From: Hawksworthiomyces lignivorus
Taxonomy: Eukaryota; Ascomycota; Sordariomycetes; Ophiostomatales; Ophiostomataceae
Length of the DNA stretch: 64,000 bases
Direction of reading: 5' to 3'
NCBI GenBank assembly: GCA_002917075.1
Contig: NTMA01000073.1
Coordinates: 124,001 to 188,000, forward strand
Position numbers and translations under genes: made by a program. Below, one piece after another: positions 55,425 to 64,000 of this stretch. Under the pieces are notes generated by a model. It searched no databases. It had not been told where the DNA came from and worked only from the letters and a program-made list of their open reading frames with translations. The first letter of the stretch is position 1; every line of letters starts with the position of its first letter.

Positions 55425-57349
55425 ATGCGCTCTCTCACTTTAGCTACGGTTGTTCTGGGCTACACAGCCACCTCGGTTGTTGGAAGCCCTATTACTATTG
55501 ATCTTCCAGACATTAAGTCCCCCTTAGATCTGACGCAAATCATTGAAAACCTCCCTGTCAGCCCGCTGAAGAGGGAGACTGCTTCTACGCTTTCTTCTCT
55601 TGATCCTCAAGCTCTTACCAACTTGATCACGAGCATAATTAGTTCTCTCGGTGGTTTGAACAAGAGGGCGGTCACAGATCTGCCACTTAATAGTCTTGAC
55701 CCGGCCGCAGTCGAGAACATCGTCGCAAAACTTTTGGGCACTCCTATCAAGCGAGATGATAACCCTCTTGACGAAGTTAGCTACTCGCCTGTCGTGGATG
55801 TTCTCAATACTGTGGTAGAAGGGGTTGTGGGCAGTGTGGTTGATGACGTGACTAGTGCTCTTCCGTCTGAGATTCTGCGCCGCGCACTTTTGGGTAAACG
55901 GGAGCCTCTTGATATATCTCTCCCCAATGGGGTAATCCCTGCCATACCCGGCGTGACCGAACCTCTCAACGGCCTTGTTCCGCCTCTTCCTGTCCTGCAG
56001 GCACCGCTGCCGGCGTTAGAAAGCCCACCATTTACGCCATCCGATCTCCAGCCGAAGAAGCTTGGCTACTTTTGGACTGGTTCAGGTGACAACGAACACA
56101 AAGATTTTTTAGTCACTGCAAGCCTGGATGATGACACATTCGGCACGATCATCGATATTACAGACGTTCCTACTAGTGGAAACTCGCCACACCACCTGGG
56201 CGTGTCTCATGATGGCGAGACTTTGATAGGTGGCGGTCTGTTGTCGCTGCTCAAGACTCAGGATACGGCCTTCTACTTCAATGTTAGCAACCCTTACCGG
56301 CCGAGTTTTGCCAAGAGCAACCGTGGCATCCTCAGCTCCATTGTGGATGAGATCCGTGCTAAGCCAGACGGTGGATTTTTTATAACGTACATGGGAAGTG
56401 CCGTGGGCACGTCGCCAGGCCGCTTGGTCGAAACGGACGCAAATTATAACATTATCCACGAGTGGCCGGAGGATGTAGGTGGTACGCTTAATATCCTTGG
56501 ATCACAGTTCTCACCACACGGCCTGTCTATCGACTTTGACAAGGACATCATTCTTACGTCTGACTTCATCGTGCCTCTCTCCATCCTGAAGCCTACAACG
56601 GGCATTCAGCGCGCAGATACTCTGCGTCTTTGGCGGCTTTCTGACCGCACCATTCTCTCTACTATTACCATTCCCGGTAGCGGTGGCATCCAAGACGTCA
56701 AATTCATTCCAGGAAACCCGGAGAGCGCAGCTCTGGCGACTGCTGTTGTTCCTGGCCAAGTCTGGATCATTTATCCCTTCCGTACTGACGATAATGGTAA
56801 CCAAGGGGTGGCTGAATTGCTTTTTGATTTTGGTGACAAGGCAAAAAATACTCTGGCCATATACTCAGACATATCCCCTGACGGTAAACTAGCCTACTTC
56901 ACTTTTACGCTGGGCAATCATGTGGCTGCCCTAGACATCTCTGATCTCAACAATGTCAAACGACTTGACAACCCTGAAGAAGACCAGCCTATTATTGGTC
57001 CACACTATGTCAAGATTGCCCCGGATCAGAAGCATCTGTTAGTGACTGGCTACTTTGTGCAGGCTGGAGACGTAAGTATTATTATTATTATTATTTTTTT
57101 TTTTTTCAGTTTCTTGTTGGAATTAAAATTTTATCTAATTTCATTTATTAACTTATTTACTAGATCTCCATTGTTAATACACCCGGCGACTACAAGGGAC
57201 ATTGGATTGATATCTTAGAGGATGGGTCACTCTCATTTAATCGCAGCATTGACTTTGAGAGCATCTTCAGTACAACTCGCAGCGGCGCTCGCCCGCACTC
57301 TTCTGTCATCTTTGATTTTACGGACCCTGAAAACCCAAAGCGTTATTGA
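55425..57349 (+). CDS. Secreted hybrid precursor: Kex2-repeat (KEP-like) prodomain + selenium-binding/methanethiol-oxidase-like beta-propeller
   Basis: Two exons, 55425-57071 and 57164-57349, encode 610 aa; the 92-nt intron starts GTAAGT and ends CTAG. Residues 1-21 are a signal peptide ending VVGS. Residues 22-163 contain [SNE][PS]LD motifs at 32-35, 57-60, 89-92, 113-116 and 160-163. The first four units end in Lys-Arg at 49-50, 80-81, 109-110 and 158-159, the cleavage site of Kex2. A Pro-rich linker follows (about 164-212). Residues 213-610 match the SBP56/methanethiol-oxidase propeller: HHLGVSHDG, FSPHGLSIDFDKDIILTSDF, GIQRADTLRLW, GPHYVKIAPD, RPHSSVIFDF. The histidines expected for metal binding are present. 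The whole protein contains no cysteine, so it lacks the Cys selenium site of vertebrate SELENBP1. Propeller assignment is strong; the processing is inferred from sequence. Confidence 0.85.
55520..55913 (+). repeat. Imperfect protein-level repeat with Kex2 sites (prodomain of the propeller gene)
   Basis: Units begin with SPLD, SSLD, NSLD, NPLD and EPLD, carry a hydrophobic amphipathic stretch (TNLITSIISSLGG, VENIVAKLLG, VVEGVVGSVVDDV), and the first four end PLKR, LNKR, PIKR and LGKR. Spacing between KR sites is 31, 29 and 49 residues. The DNA itself is not a clean tandem repeat, so the units are old or constrained only at protein level. Confidence 0.65.
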
Positions 57350-57876
57350 ATTCAATCGGATTTAATAGAGCCGTATTTAACCAATTCAGTAGGATTCTTG
57401 GTTAATCTAAAACATAGCAGGGCTCACAATCGTCAATAATATCTTCAAACGATCAAACTTCAACTTACTTTTCTGTTCTCTTTTACTTCATTGGCTAAAT
57501 ACCTTTACATTAAATTGCAGCATAATTTTAAATAACATGCTTAGCTATTATTCGCTATTATAAGATATGATATCAAGGAGGTAGCACATGTAATTGCTTT
57601 AAATAGAAGTCCTACGACGTCAGCCTTGGCCTAGTTTCGTGAAATTTAGGAGCATATAGCCTAGGCTGCTTTTAGGGGTTGGATGCCTAGACTTACTATA
57701 GTACATGTATTTTATTTAGCTCTACTACATCATGTCTGGCTAGGCCAAAAATCTTTATTTCAGTCCTTTAAATACAGCTGATGTATTTTCGTAGATACAT
57801 CGGTTAACGTATTATCCTGTTCGTTCGTGGCATGAATCTAGGTCAAAAATAAAATATGAACTATTTTCTTGTTCTA
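57350..57876. other. Convergent intergenic, no gene seen
   Basis: AT-rich 3' regions of the propeller gene (plus) and permease (minus). Confidence 0.55.
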
Positions 57877-59943
57877 TTAAACATCTAAGACTTCTTCCTT
57901 GTAATCATCCTTAATATCTGCCTGTGAGATATTGTCAACTGTCTGAACAGCTTCAGCAGCAAGGACACCTTTGATTGTGTCGTACGATTCGCCAACGAAA
58001 AAGCCCTCCGAGGGTGCCATGCGCTCAAACTTCATTGGATCGTCAATTAGACCTCTTTCGACGGATGTAGCAGGATAGACGGGGACTGGCCAGATCGTAG
58101 ACAAAATATAATATACAAGGCTTCCCATGATAAAGGAGAGTAAAAACCCCAAGCTGTAGATATCCTTGCTGACATAGCTGACAGAGCCTGGCTTCAGAGA
58201 AGATGCAATTCCATGTACTGTAAAGGCAACTCCTGCGACCCATGCAATGACTGCTCGGAAGTTCCAGCCGTTGTAATATGTGTAGGGACTACCTTCTGCC
58301 ACAGTATATAAGCTGGGTACATGAAAATTGCCTTTGCGTATGATGTAATAGTCGACGACCATGATCTAGAAGTTGTTAGAAAGCTTTGTCTAAATAAAGA
58401 GCACAGGTGTTCCAAATCTAGCTTACACCACAAATAGGCATGAGGAACACTGTATAGCTACCAAGGAAAGTCAAAAATGTCGTTGCGCTAGCAATGATCT
58501 TCCACGGAACACAGAGAGGAGCCATGATAGCGCAGAACACCTGCCCACGACGAATATTGATATACCGTGGAAACAAGCCTGATGAGTCTGCGCCAACAGG
58601 AAGAGAATTGGATGAGATATTTGTGGCGATGATGGCCAATATCATGCCCTGAATCGGCAGTTAGCTTGTGAAATAAAGCACACTATATCTGATATCGCAA
58701 CTGAAGAGTTGCTTCATAATCCCCCTTAAAAGCAGAACATGATATAGAGCCATGGCAAATAGATTTCGACTTACAAAGGAAGCAAAGAAAATGCCGGCTC
58801 TTGCGGTTGGCCCCCAGTAGTTAGTCAAAATAGCGTCGTATAAGTCCCAGATGTTCCAATACGCGGTTCCGAGAAAGCCTTTGGCTGCACTAGTCGTGCC
58901 AGCGCTTACGAACATGACAAGGACTTTGCTAATAAGGATGCCAACGGCTTGAGACCAAGTAGCCTGAGAAGGTCGAGAAGCATAACGTGAGACATCGGGT
59001 TGGTTGATGAGAATCGGGCATAATGCAGCCATGACAGAGTTGATAGCTGAAATCATAGGCCAAACTAGAGCAGAGCCTTGTAGTCGCTTTGCCCCGAAAT
59101 CGAAGTCTCCCAGGCTTCCATGGTTGCGGCTCACAGCCCAGCCGAGAACACCCAAAAAGGCAGCGGTTGAAAAAATCGACTTGAAGACGAGAACGTGGCG
59201 AAGAGTCGTAGGGTGCACCAGTGTGAACGGAAATTGAAGGATCCAGAATATGAAGAAGCCCAACAGATTTGCAGATGTGATCCCAGCGCTAGCTGGGAGA
59301 TGATTGGGGATGCGCTCCCAAGCTGATCCAAATACAGCGCGTAGGGCCACGGATGTAATGCGGCCGCCATAGTACGTTTGTGTTGCGAAATAGATAACGG
59401 CAACAGAGGCACGAACGGTAATAAAAAGCTTCGCCCCCAAAACACCCGCAGAAGCACGAGCATAAACGGGAAAACCAACATGGTAATTGGCTGCACCACG
59501 TGAGTTGAGAATCACCACGATACTCAGGATAAAAGACCCAATTATGGCAGCAATAATTCCATGCCACCATAACTTAACAAAGCGACTACTGTTAGTTTCT
59601 CTTGAATAAGCGAGAAATAGACTGAATCCAAACTATGAAGTACGCACCAGCCCATTTGCCACAAGGGAAGCACCAAGGTTGTAGGATGTCGGTGAGAATG
59701 TCATCTGCAGATAATAGGCGAGGAAATGGATCTGTCCCCACCGACGATGGGCTTAAAGAACAGGAGACAGTTAGCTAACCATTTGTGATGAGTAAACTCA
59801 TTTTTGTTGCGATTGAAATGCATACATGGAGGAGAAGGAAGCAGATCCTCATTGTAGAGGTGATTCTGCTCCTTCGTGCGGACGAATTTCTTGAATTCTT
59901 CCTTGGAAGAGAAAGGTCTCTTCACTCGCTCGGAGAGCCCCAT
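57877..59943 (-). CDS. NCS1-family nucleobase/allantoin-type permease
   Basis: Five exons, 59943-59826, 59751-59648, 59572-58775, 58648-58427 and 58365-57877, encode 576 aa. A second in-frame ATG seven codons upstream (59964) is possible. Introns are 61-126 nt; two use unusual TTAAG-type acceptors but keep frame. The cytoplasmic N-terminus (MGLSERVKRPFSSKEEFKKF) is followed by about 12 hydrophobic helices. NCS1 hallmarks: RRWGQIHFLAYYLQMTFSPT...NLGASLVANGL in TM1, ANYHVGFPVYARASAGVLGA in TM2, NQPDVSRYASRP after TM6, and PICGIMVVDYYIIRKGN near TM10. These define the Fur/Dal4/Fui branch (uracil, allantoin, uridine, hydantoin, purine-cytosine). Substrate cannot be read from sequence, but the adjacent amidase and PuuE-type enzyme favour a ureide or cyclic amide. 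The acidic tail may be a ubiquitin-regulated endocytosis signal. Confidence 0.92.
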
Positions 59944-60968
59944 TGTGGAATGAAATTGTTTCAACCAAATTTGCTAGACGGCGTGTTGGCAATAATTCTC
60001 CGAGTTATGGAAACCAGGTCAATGGGAGCGAGGAATTGCCGTTTCGTCTATTTTGCCTCTAAGAACGCGCCGGGATTGCCATAGTGGTCAATCTGAGTTT
60101 CATGAGAAACACAGCGCTGCAGATATATATAGAATCCAGGTTGCATCCGTTTGCAGTCCACGCGTTCCTATTTGGTGTGATCCGCGCAAGGTCTAGACGT
60201 CTTATCTCTATTCTGAAGATATTTTGCTGAGAAGTCTAGCCTTCTTTAGTTTATCGCTGCATTATTTTCTGCTTCCTGTGCGGACATCCGACACATAAAG
60301 ATTATAATGGCTGTGTCAATTGACCTCTGCTATCGGCTAGCCTCCGAAACGCGGGGAAGACAGAGTACGCTAACTAAGGGATATCAAAATGAGAGCGAAT
60401 CGCTGGCTTCCGGACACCTCGGGTGGATTGAACCGCTTATTCCGTACGTAATGATATCAAAGCAGCAATCTAGATACTCGCGTTTTGCCTGCTTTAGTCG
60501 CCATTCTCTGCCAATCAGCTGTGTGGCATTCAAATAGAAAGGTATCAATAGCTTCCAAGAACCAAATCCCCGGGTTTCTGTTAGCTTTATCAACAAGTCC
60601 GCTGCTGTTATTATCTCCCAAGCTATATTCACAATTAATGAACGATCCGAAGCTGTCTACAAAATGAAGCTTCCAAAGTAGTAAGTCTGAGCGAGCCACT
60701 CGGCATAGTGCCTATCTACCAACGAATCGTGCCAGTTTATTGTTGACAAATGCCGACATCATTCACCTAACCAATTATTCTATTGACGAAACATTAATCG
60801 TAGATTGCGAGCTCTTCTTATTTCTATTACCGCTATCGTGTTTACCTGGAAAGAAAATGTACGTAGCCGTAACTAGAGATCTTGGATGGGATAAAGCGTA
60901 TTCACAAATGGTAAATGACTCGCTATTTACCATTTTGCTATCTCTTAAAACTTTGATTCTAGCTACTC
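59944..60968. promoter_or_regulatory. Permease promoter / amidase 3' region, GATA sites
   Basis: About 1 kb without genes, AT-rich. HGATAR-type sites (reverse complement forms) are seen at 60202-60207 (TTATCT), 60251-60256 (TTATCG) and 60330-60335 (CTATCG), upstream of the permease. This fits, but does not prove, nitrogen control by an AreA-type factor. Confidence 0.4.
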
Positions 60969-62684
60969 CTAGAAAGATTTCCAGTTATAAGCACTCTCCC
61001 ACGCATAAGCTGCTTGGAGAATTTTAGATTCGTCCCAGAATCTTCCAACAATCTGCATACTTGCGGGGACTTTAATGTTGCCATCCGACTTGGATGGTAC
61101 AAAGCCAATAGGCATAGCCAAAGCTGGATGACCAGTGCCGTTAAATGGCGAAGTATTTTCTAGTTTTCCCGCAGAGGCAGCGACATGCTGCAAAGGAGTA
61201 GCATCTGGTGGGGGTAAAGGATTGCTCGGTGTGACGGTTGTCGGCATCACTAGAAGATCAACAGACCCTAGTGCTGCGTCATACTCGTCTTTGAGTTTAC
61301 GATTGAGGTTAATAGCCTTGCAATAAGCGAGAGGATAATGGGTCCAACTGAACTCCGCTGAGAGCAGGCCTTCTTTACTGACGGTATTCATCTAGTCGAC
61401 AACAAGAGATCGAGTTAGTAAATGTGATCCCTGACAAAACTCGCAAGCAAAAGAGTAGAGCTTTGCAAACCTTTTCAATAGTGGCTTGGATATAGGGCAG
61501 ATTCTTCTTCTCAAACAAATCTGTCAACATAACTTGTCTTCTCCCCGTTGCTCTCCCGAGCATGCCCATATGGTTGCCCATCTTGCTCATCACAGTATAA
61601 ATTCCTCGACCGAGTCGGTGCATCGGAATACTGATTTCCGTCACTGATGCACCGAGCTTTTCAAACCCAGCAACGGCCGCACGGAACTTTTCCTCAACCC
61701 CTGGGTCGGTGAGAGGAGTTTCCACGCCCTCTCTCAGCACACCGATTCGAAGACCCTTAACACCACTCTCCTTTGAACTTTCTAGATTCTCGCGGTAGCG
61801 CAGCTGACTGCTACCTAAGAAAGGTGTACCGGCAATTTGGCGATCATCTAGCCCGTCTACACCAGCAATTGCCTCGAGCAACGTGGCACAGTCAAGGCAG
61901 GTCGTCGTTATAGGGCCAACATAATCCACGCTGGCGTCATTGCTGGCAATGCCGGTGTATGGAACCAATCCGACAGTCGTTTTAAAACCGTACAGGCCAC
62001 AAAGCCCAGCAGGAATTCTGATGCTCCCTCCTTGATCACAGCCGATTCCCATATCAACTGCCCCACTTCCTACCAACGCCGCCGTACCGGAACTGCTTCC
62101 ACCTGCAGAGTACCCTTTTGCATATGGATTGTCAACTGGTCCAGTAGCAGCAGTACAGCTAACAGCACCGCGAGATAAATTTTCACAGACAGCTTTTCCA
62201 GCTATTATGCCGCCATTCTCAAGGATCCGGGTGACAACCGTGGCATCGGTTTTTGGAACCCAGCCAGTGAAAGTGGATGTTCCCAACAGGCAAGGCACCT
62301 CAGCCATGGCAATATTGTCCTTTAAGCAGACTGTTTTCTGACCGAGGAGAGTTGTACGGGGGCTGACATGTTTGCAGTGGCATTTCCATGCCCATCCGTG
62401 GAGAGGATTCTCCTCTTCCTTTTCTGGGAAATAAATGTCGGTTCTGGGCGTCAATTGAAGGTCGGGCTGGGGGTGATAATCTGCTCTAATGTGAGCTAAA
62501 GCCAGCACGTCTTACGATGGCAGCTTAGAATCATGGGTAGCTGACCTTCGAGGTTTGATATTTCTTCCAATGTAGCTCTCGTTTTTTCCAGCATTGCTTT
62601 GTAATCTTGAATTTCACCTTCAGGCACAGTGAACCCAAATGCGGCGGCCGTCTTGACAACATCCTCGTCAGTGATGGGTTCCAT
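60969..62684 (-). CDS. Amidase-signature family hydrolase
   Basis: Three exons, 62684-62546, 62495-61471 and 61391-60969, encode 528 aa. Intron 1 is taken as 50 nt (GTCAGC..TTTAG); an in-frame alternative acceptor (GTAAG) would give a 35-nt intron and five more residues. Intron 2 (79 nt) is GTTTGC..GACTAG. The catalytic Lys is in TVCLKDNIAMA. The signature runs SAGGSSSGTAALVGSGAVDM then GIGCDQGGSIRIPAG, holding the cis-Ser and nucleophilic Ser of the Ser-cisSer-Lys triad. GLYGFKTTVGLVPYTGI and the C-terminal GHPALAMPIGFVPSK are standard. The N-terminal helical extension (EDVVKTAAAFGFTVPEGEI) matches fungal amidases acting on small amides. There is no signal peptide, so it is cytosolic. Between the permease and the PuuE gene it is likely to hydrolyse an amide, carbamoyl or ureide intermediate; the exact substrate is unknown. 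Confidence 0.9.
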
Positions 62685-63292
62685 GATTGCAATGTAGCCA
62701 ATCTCCGAAGGTCGAGAATGAGTTATTTTGCTCGATAAATCGAGAGAAAACAGTATAGCTACAATTGATAGCTGAGAGAAAAGACGTTCAATCTTATCTT
62801 TTTTTAATCTTAAAGGCGATGTTGCGCAACTGGAATTGGTGCACGGATTTCCAGCGCTGGTCTCCGACCAGCGGCTGCAGGAACTGATCCGTTAGCGGTG
62901 GAAGGATATTCTGTGTATGTAACTCGCCTCAGGATAAAACTGCTTGGTACAAGGCGGGCGGTGACAGGCTCTATTGTCGGATGGTAGCGGCTATCGGAAA
63001 CGACCTTCCTAAGTCGTCGGACGTCCGATAGCTTCTTCTTTGTGGTAAACTCTTCCGATAAGGAATGGTTTGCAACCTAAGCTGGCGCGCTAGGGGATTG
63101 TTTGATTTTGTGAAAGCTGTCGGTCTTGGCGAATTCCGGTTGTAATCCGAGCAATAGTAAGTTACTTGTTACCGTAATATAAAAAGACCAAACGCAGCAG
63201 TGAAATCGCTTTGAGCTATGACATAAGGCCACAAACTTGAATAGCGATTATCTTATCTTCTACATTACAGAACGCACATTAAATCTAACACT
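62685..63292. promoter_or_regulatory. Divergent promoter with clustered GATA-factor (HGATAR) sites
   Basis: Eight HGATAR matches counted by eye in about 600 nt: CGATAA 62733, TGATAG 62766, TTATCT 62794, CTATCG 62991, CGATAG 63026, CGATAA 63056, TTATCT 63248 and overlapping TTATCT 63253. About two would be expected by chance in equal-base DNA. The region separates the amidase (minus) from the PuuE-type gene (plus), so both could be controlled together. Fungal GATA activators of the AreA/NIT2 family bind such pairs under nitrogen limitation. Confidence 0.55.
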
Positions 63293-64000
63293 ATGGTTCA
63301 CACTGAGGAATCCCTCCAGTTCCCCCGGGACTTTGAAGGTGAGCAGATATATCGTTTCATCCGTGCAAAAAAACCCTCGATAAGCAAGCTGACCTTTGCA
63401 TTTTTGCAGGGTTTGGCGAAGAGGGGTTCGACCCCCAATGGCCTAATGGTGCACGTATTGCTGTATCCTTTGTTCTGAATTACGAGTATGTAAAGCCATT
63501 TATCTAGCTTTGAACTGGCTATCATTGGCACGATGCTAAGTCCAATGCAACATTGTCTAGGGAAGGAGGAGAGCGTAATGTCCTTGACGGTGATCCGTTC
63601 TCTGAGCCGTACCTTTGGGAGAAAGGGGCCTCTGGTGGGTACAAAGAAGGACGCCACGTAAATGGAGAACAGGACTTTGAGTATGGCAGTCGCGCGGCCT
63701 CTTGGCGAATCCTGCGCTTGTTCAAAGAGTTTGGCTGGAACTTCACTACCTATGCGGTGGCCCTCGCAATCCAGCGCAATCCCAAATATGGCAAGGCATT
63801 GGTTCGCGAGGGACACGAGATTGCTTGCCACGGTTTGCGGTGGCTTGACATCTGGGATTATTCACTAGAGGAAGAGAAAGAATACATCCGGAAAAACATT
63901 GAAATCCTCAAGGAAGTTACGGGAGAGACCCCGGTAGGAGTTTATTATGGTCGCGGCACGCCAAACACACGGGCAATCTTTCCGGAAGTCTGGGAGAGTG
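63293..64000 (+). CDS. PuuE-type (NodB/polysaccharide-deacetylase fold) allantoinase-like enzyme, 5' part (partial at window end)
   Basis: Exons 63293-63338, 63410-63485 and 63561 onward, running off the right edge. Introns are 71 nt (GTGAGC..TTGCAG) and 75 nt (GTATGT..TCTAG); the joins give DFE-G-FGEEGFDPQWPNGARIAV and VLNYE-EGGERNVLDGD. Visible motifs: VSFVLNYEEGGE (strand beta-1 with the usual metal-site acid replaced), SRAASWRILRLFKEFGWNFT, REGHEIACHGLRWLDI and YYGRGTPNTRAIF. These are the diagnostic blocks of cofactor-independent (S)-allantoinase PuuE and close relatives within the polysaccharide-deacetylase superfamily, not of chitin deacetylases. There is no signal peptide. The reaction is predicted to be hydrolytic ring opening of allantoin or a similar cyclic ureide/imide. 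About 190 residues are visible; the C-terminal third is missing. Confidence 0.85.

Noticed and set aside
55425..62684. Dikaritin-type RiPP cluster around the KR-repeat gene
   Set aside because: No UstYa-like oxidase, tyrosinase or methyltransferase gene is seen within the window on either side, and the repeat units lack an identical core peptide. I keep only the KEP-like architecture claim.
63293..63478. Unspliced 61-codon ORF at the start of the PuuE gene
   Set aside because: It reads through intron 1; splicing at GTGAGC..TTGCAG gives the conserved family sequence instead.
1..64000. CRISPR arrays, intact transposons, rRNA genes
   Set aside because: No regular direct repeats with spacers, no transposase or reverse-transcriptase ORF, and no rRNA-like sequence were seen; a CRISPR array is not expected in a fungus.

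Overview
The window is nuclear DNA of a filamentous ascomycete (Pezizomycotina, probably a Sordariomycete; I cannot name the species). The evidence is short introns (mostly 50-100 nt) with GT..AG ends and CTAAC/CTGAC-like branch sites, long pyrimidine-rich leaders, and characteristic fungal genes: striatin/PRO11, an RRM-containing RNA-silencing RdRP, PHO88/SND3, and secreted cupin, aspartic protease and CDH-type cytochrome proteins. All exon borders below were worked out by hand from splice motifs, reading frame and family knowledge. No database search was run.

Layout. 0-5 kb: the 5' end of threonine synthase (minus, cut by the window edge) diverges from the ER Hsp70 LHS1. 6-9.3 kb: a secreted aspartic protease and a small coiled-coil protein. 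12.3-17.4 kb: a bromodomain protein (NuA4/BRD8-like) and proteasome ATPase RPT6. 18-24.8 kb: a single-pass membrane protein, an SDR and an RNA-dependent RNA polymerase, all minus. 26.2-27.8 kb: an EthD-alpha/beta-hydrolase fusion. 27.8-31.5 kb: AT-rich DNA without genes. 31.5-35.8 kb: a stand-alone CDH-like cytochrome, PHO88/SND3 and RAD14/XPA. 36.6-42.1 kb: striatin and histone H2A.Z. 43-49 kb: a second alpha/beta-hydrolase and an RRM+R3H RNA-binding protein. 50.67 kb: an assembly gap. 51-64 kb: an accessory-looking block with an infection-structure-type secreted protein, an oxalate-decarboxylase-family bicupin, a secreted selenium-binding/methanethiol-oxidase-like propeller with a Kex2-repeat prodomain, then an NCS1 permease, an amidase-signature enzyme and a PuuE-type allantoinase/deacetylase (cut by the right edge).

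How the genes fit together. The left three quarters are mostly unrelated housekeeping genes: ER folding and targeting, protein degradation, chromatin, DNA repair, STRIPAK signalling and RNA silencing. The last 6 kb look like a small nitrogen-scavenging cluster (uptake, amide hydrolysis, ring opening). The amidase and PuuE genes diverge from a promoter unusually rich in GATA-factor sites. The most novel-looking object is the gene at 55.4-57.3 kb. Between its signal peptide and its beta-propeller lie repeated units that begin with an xPLD/xSLD motif, four of them ending in a Lys-Arg Kex2 site. This is the architecture of a Kex2-processed repeat (KEP) precursor fused to an enzyme-like domain.
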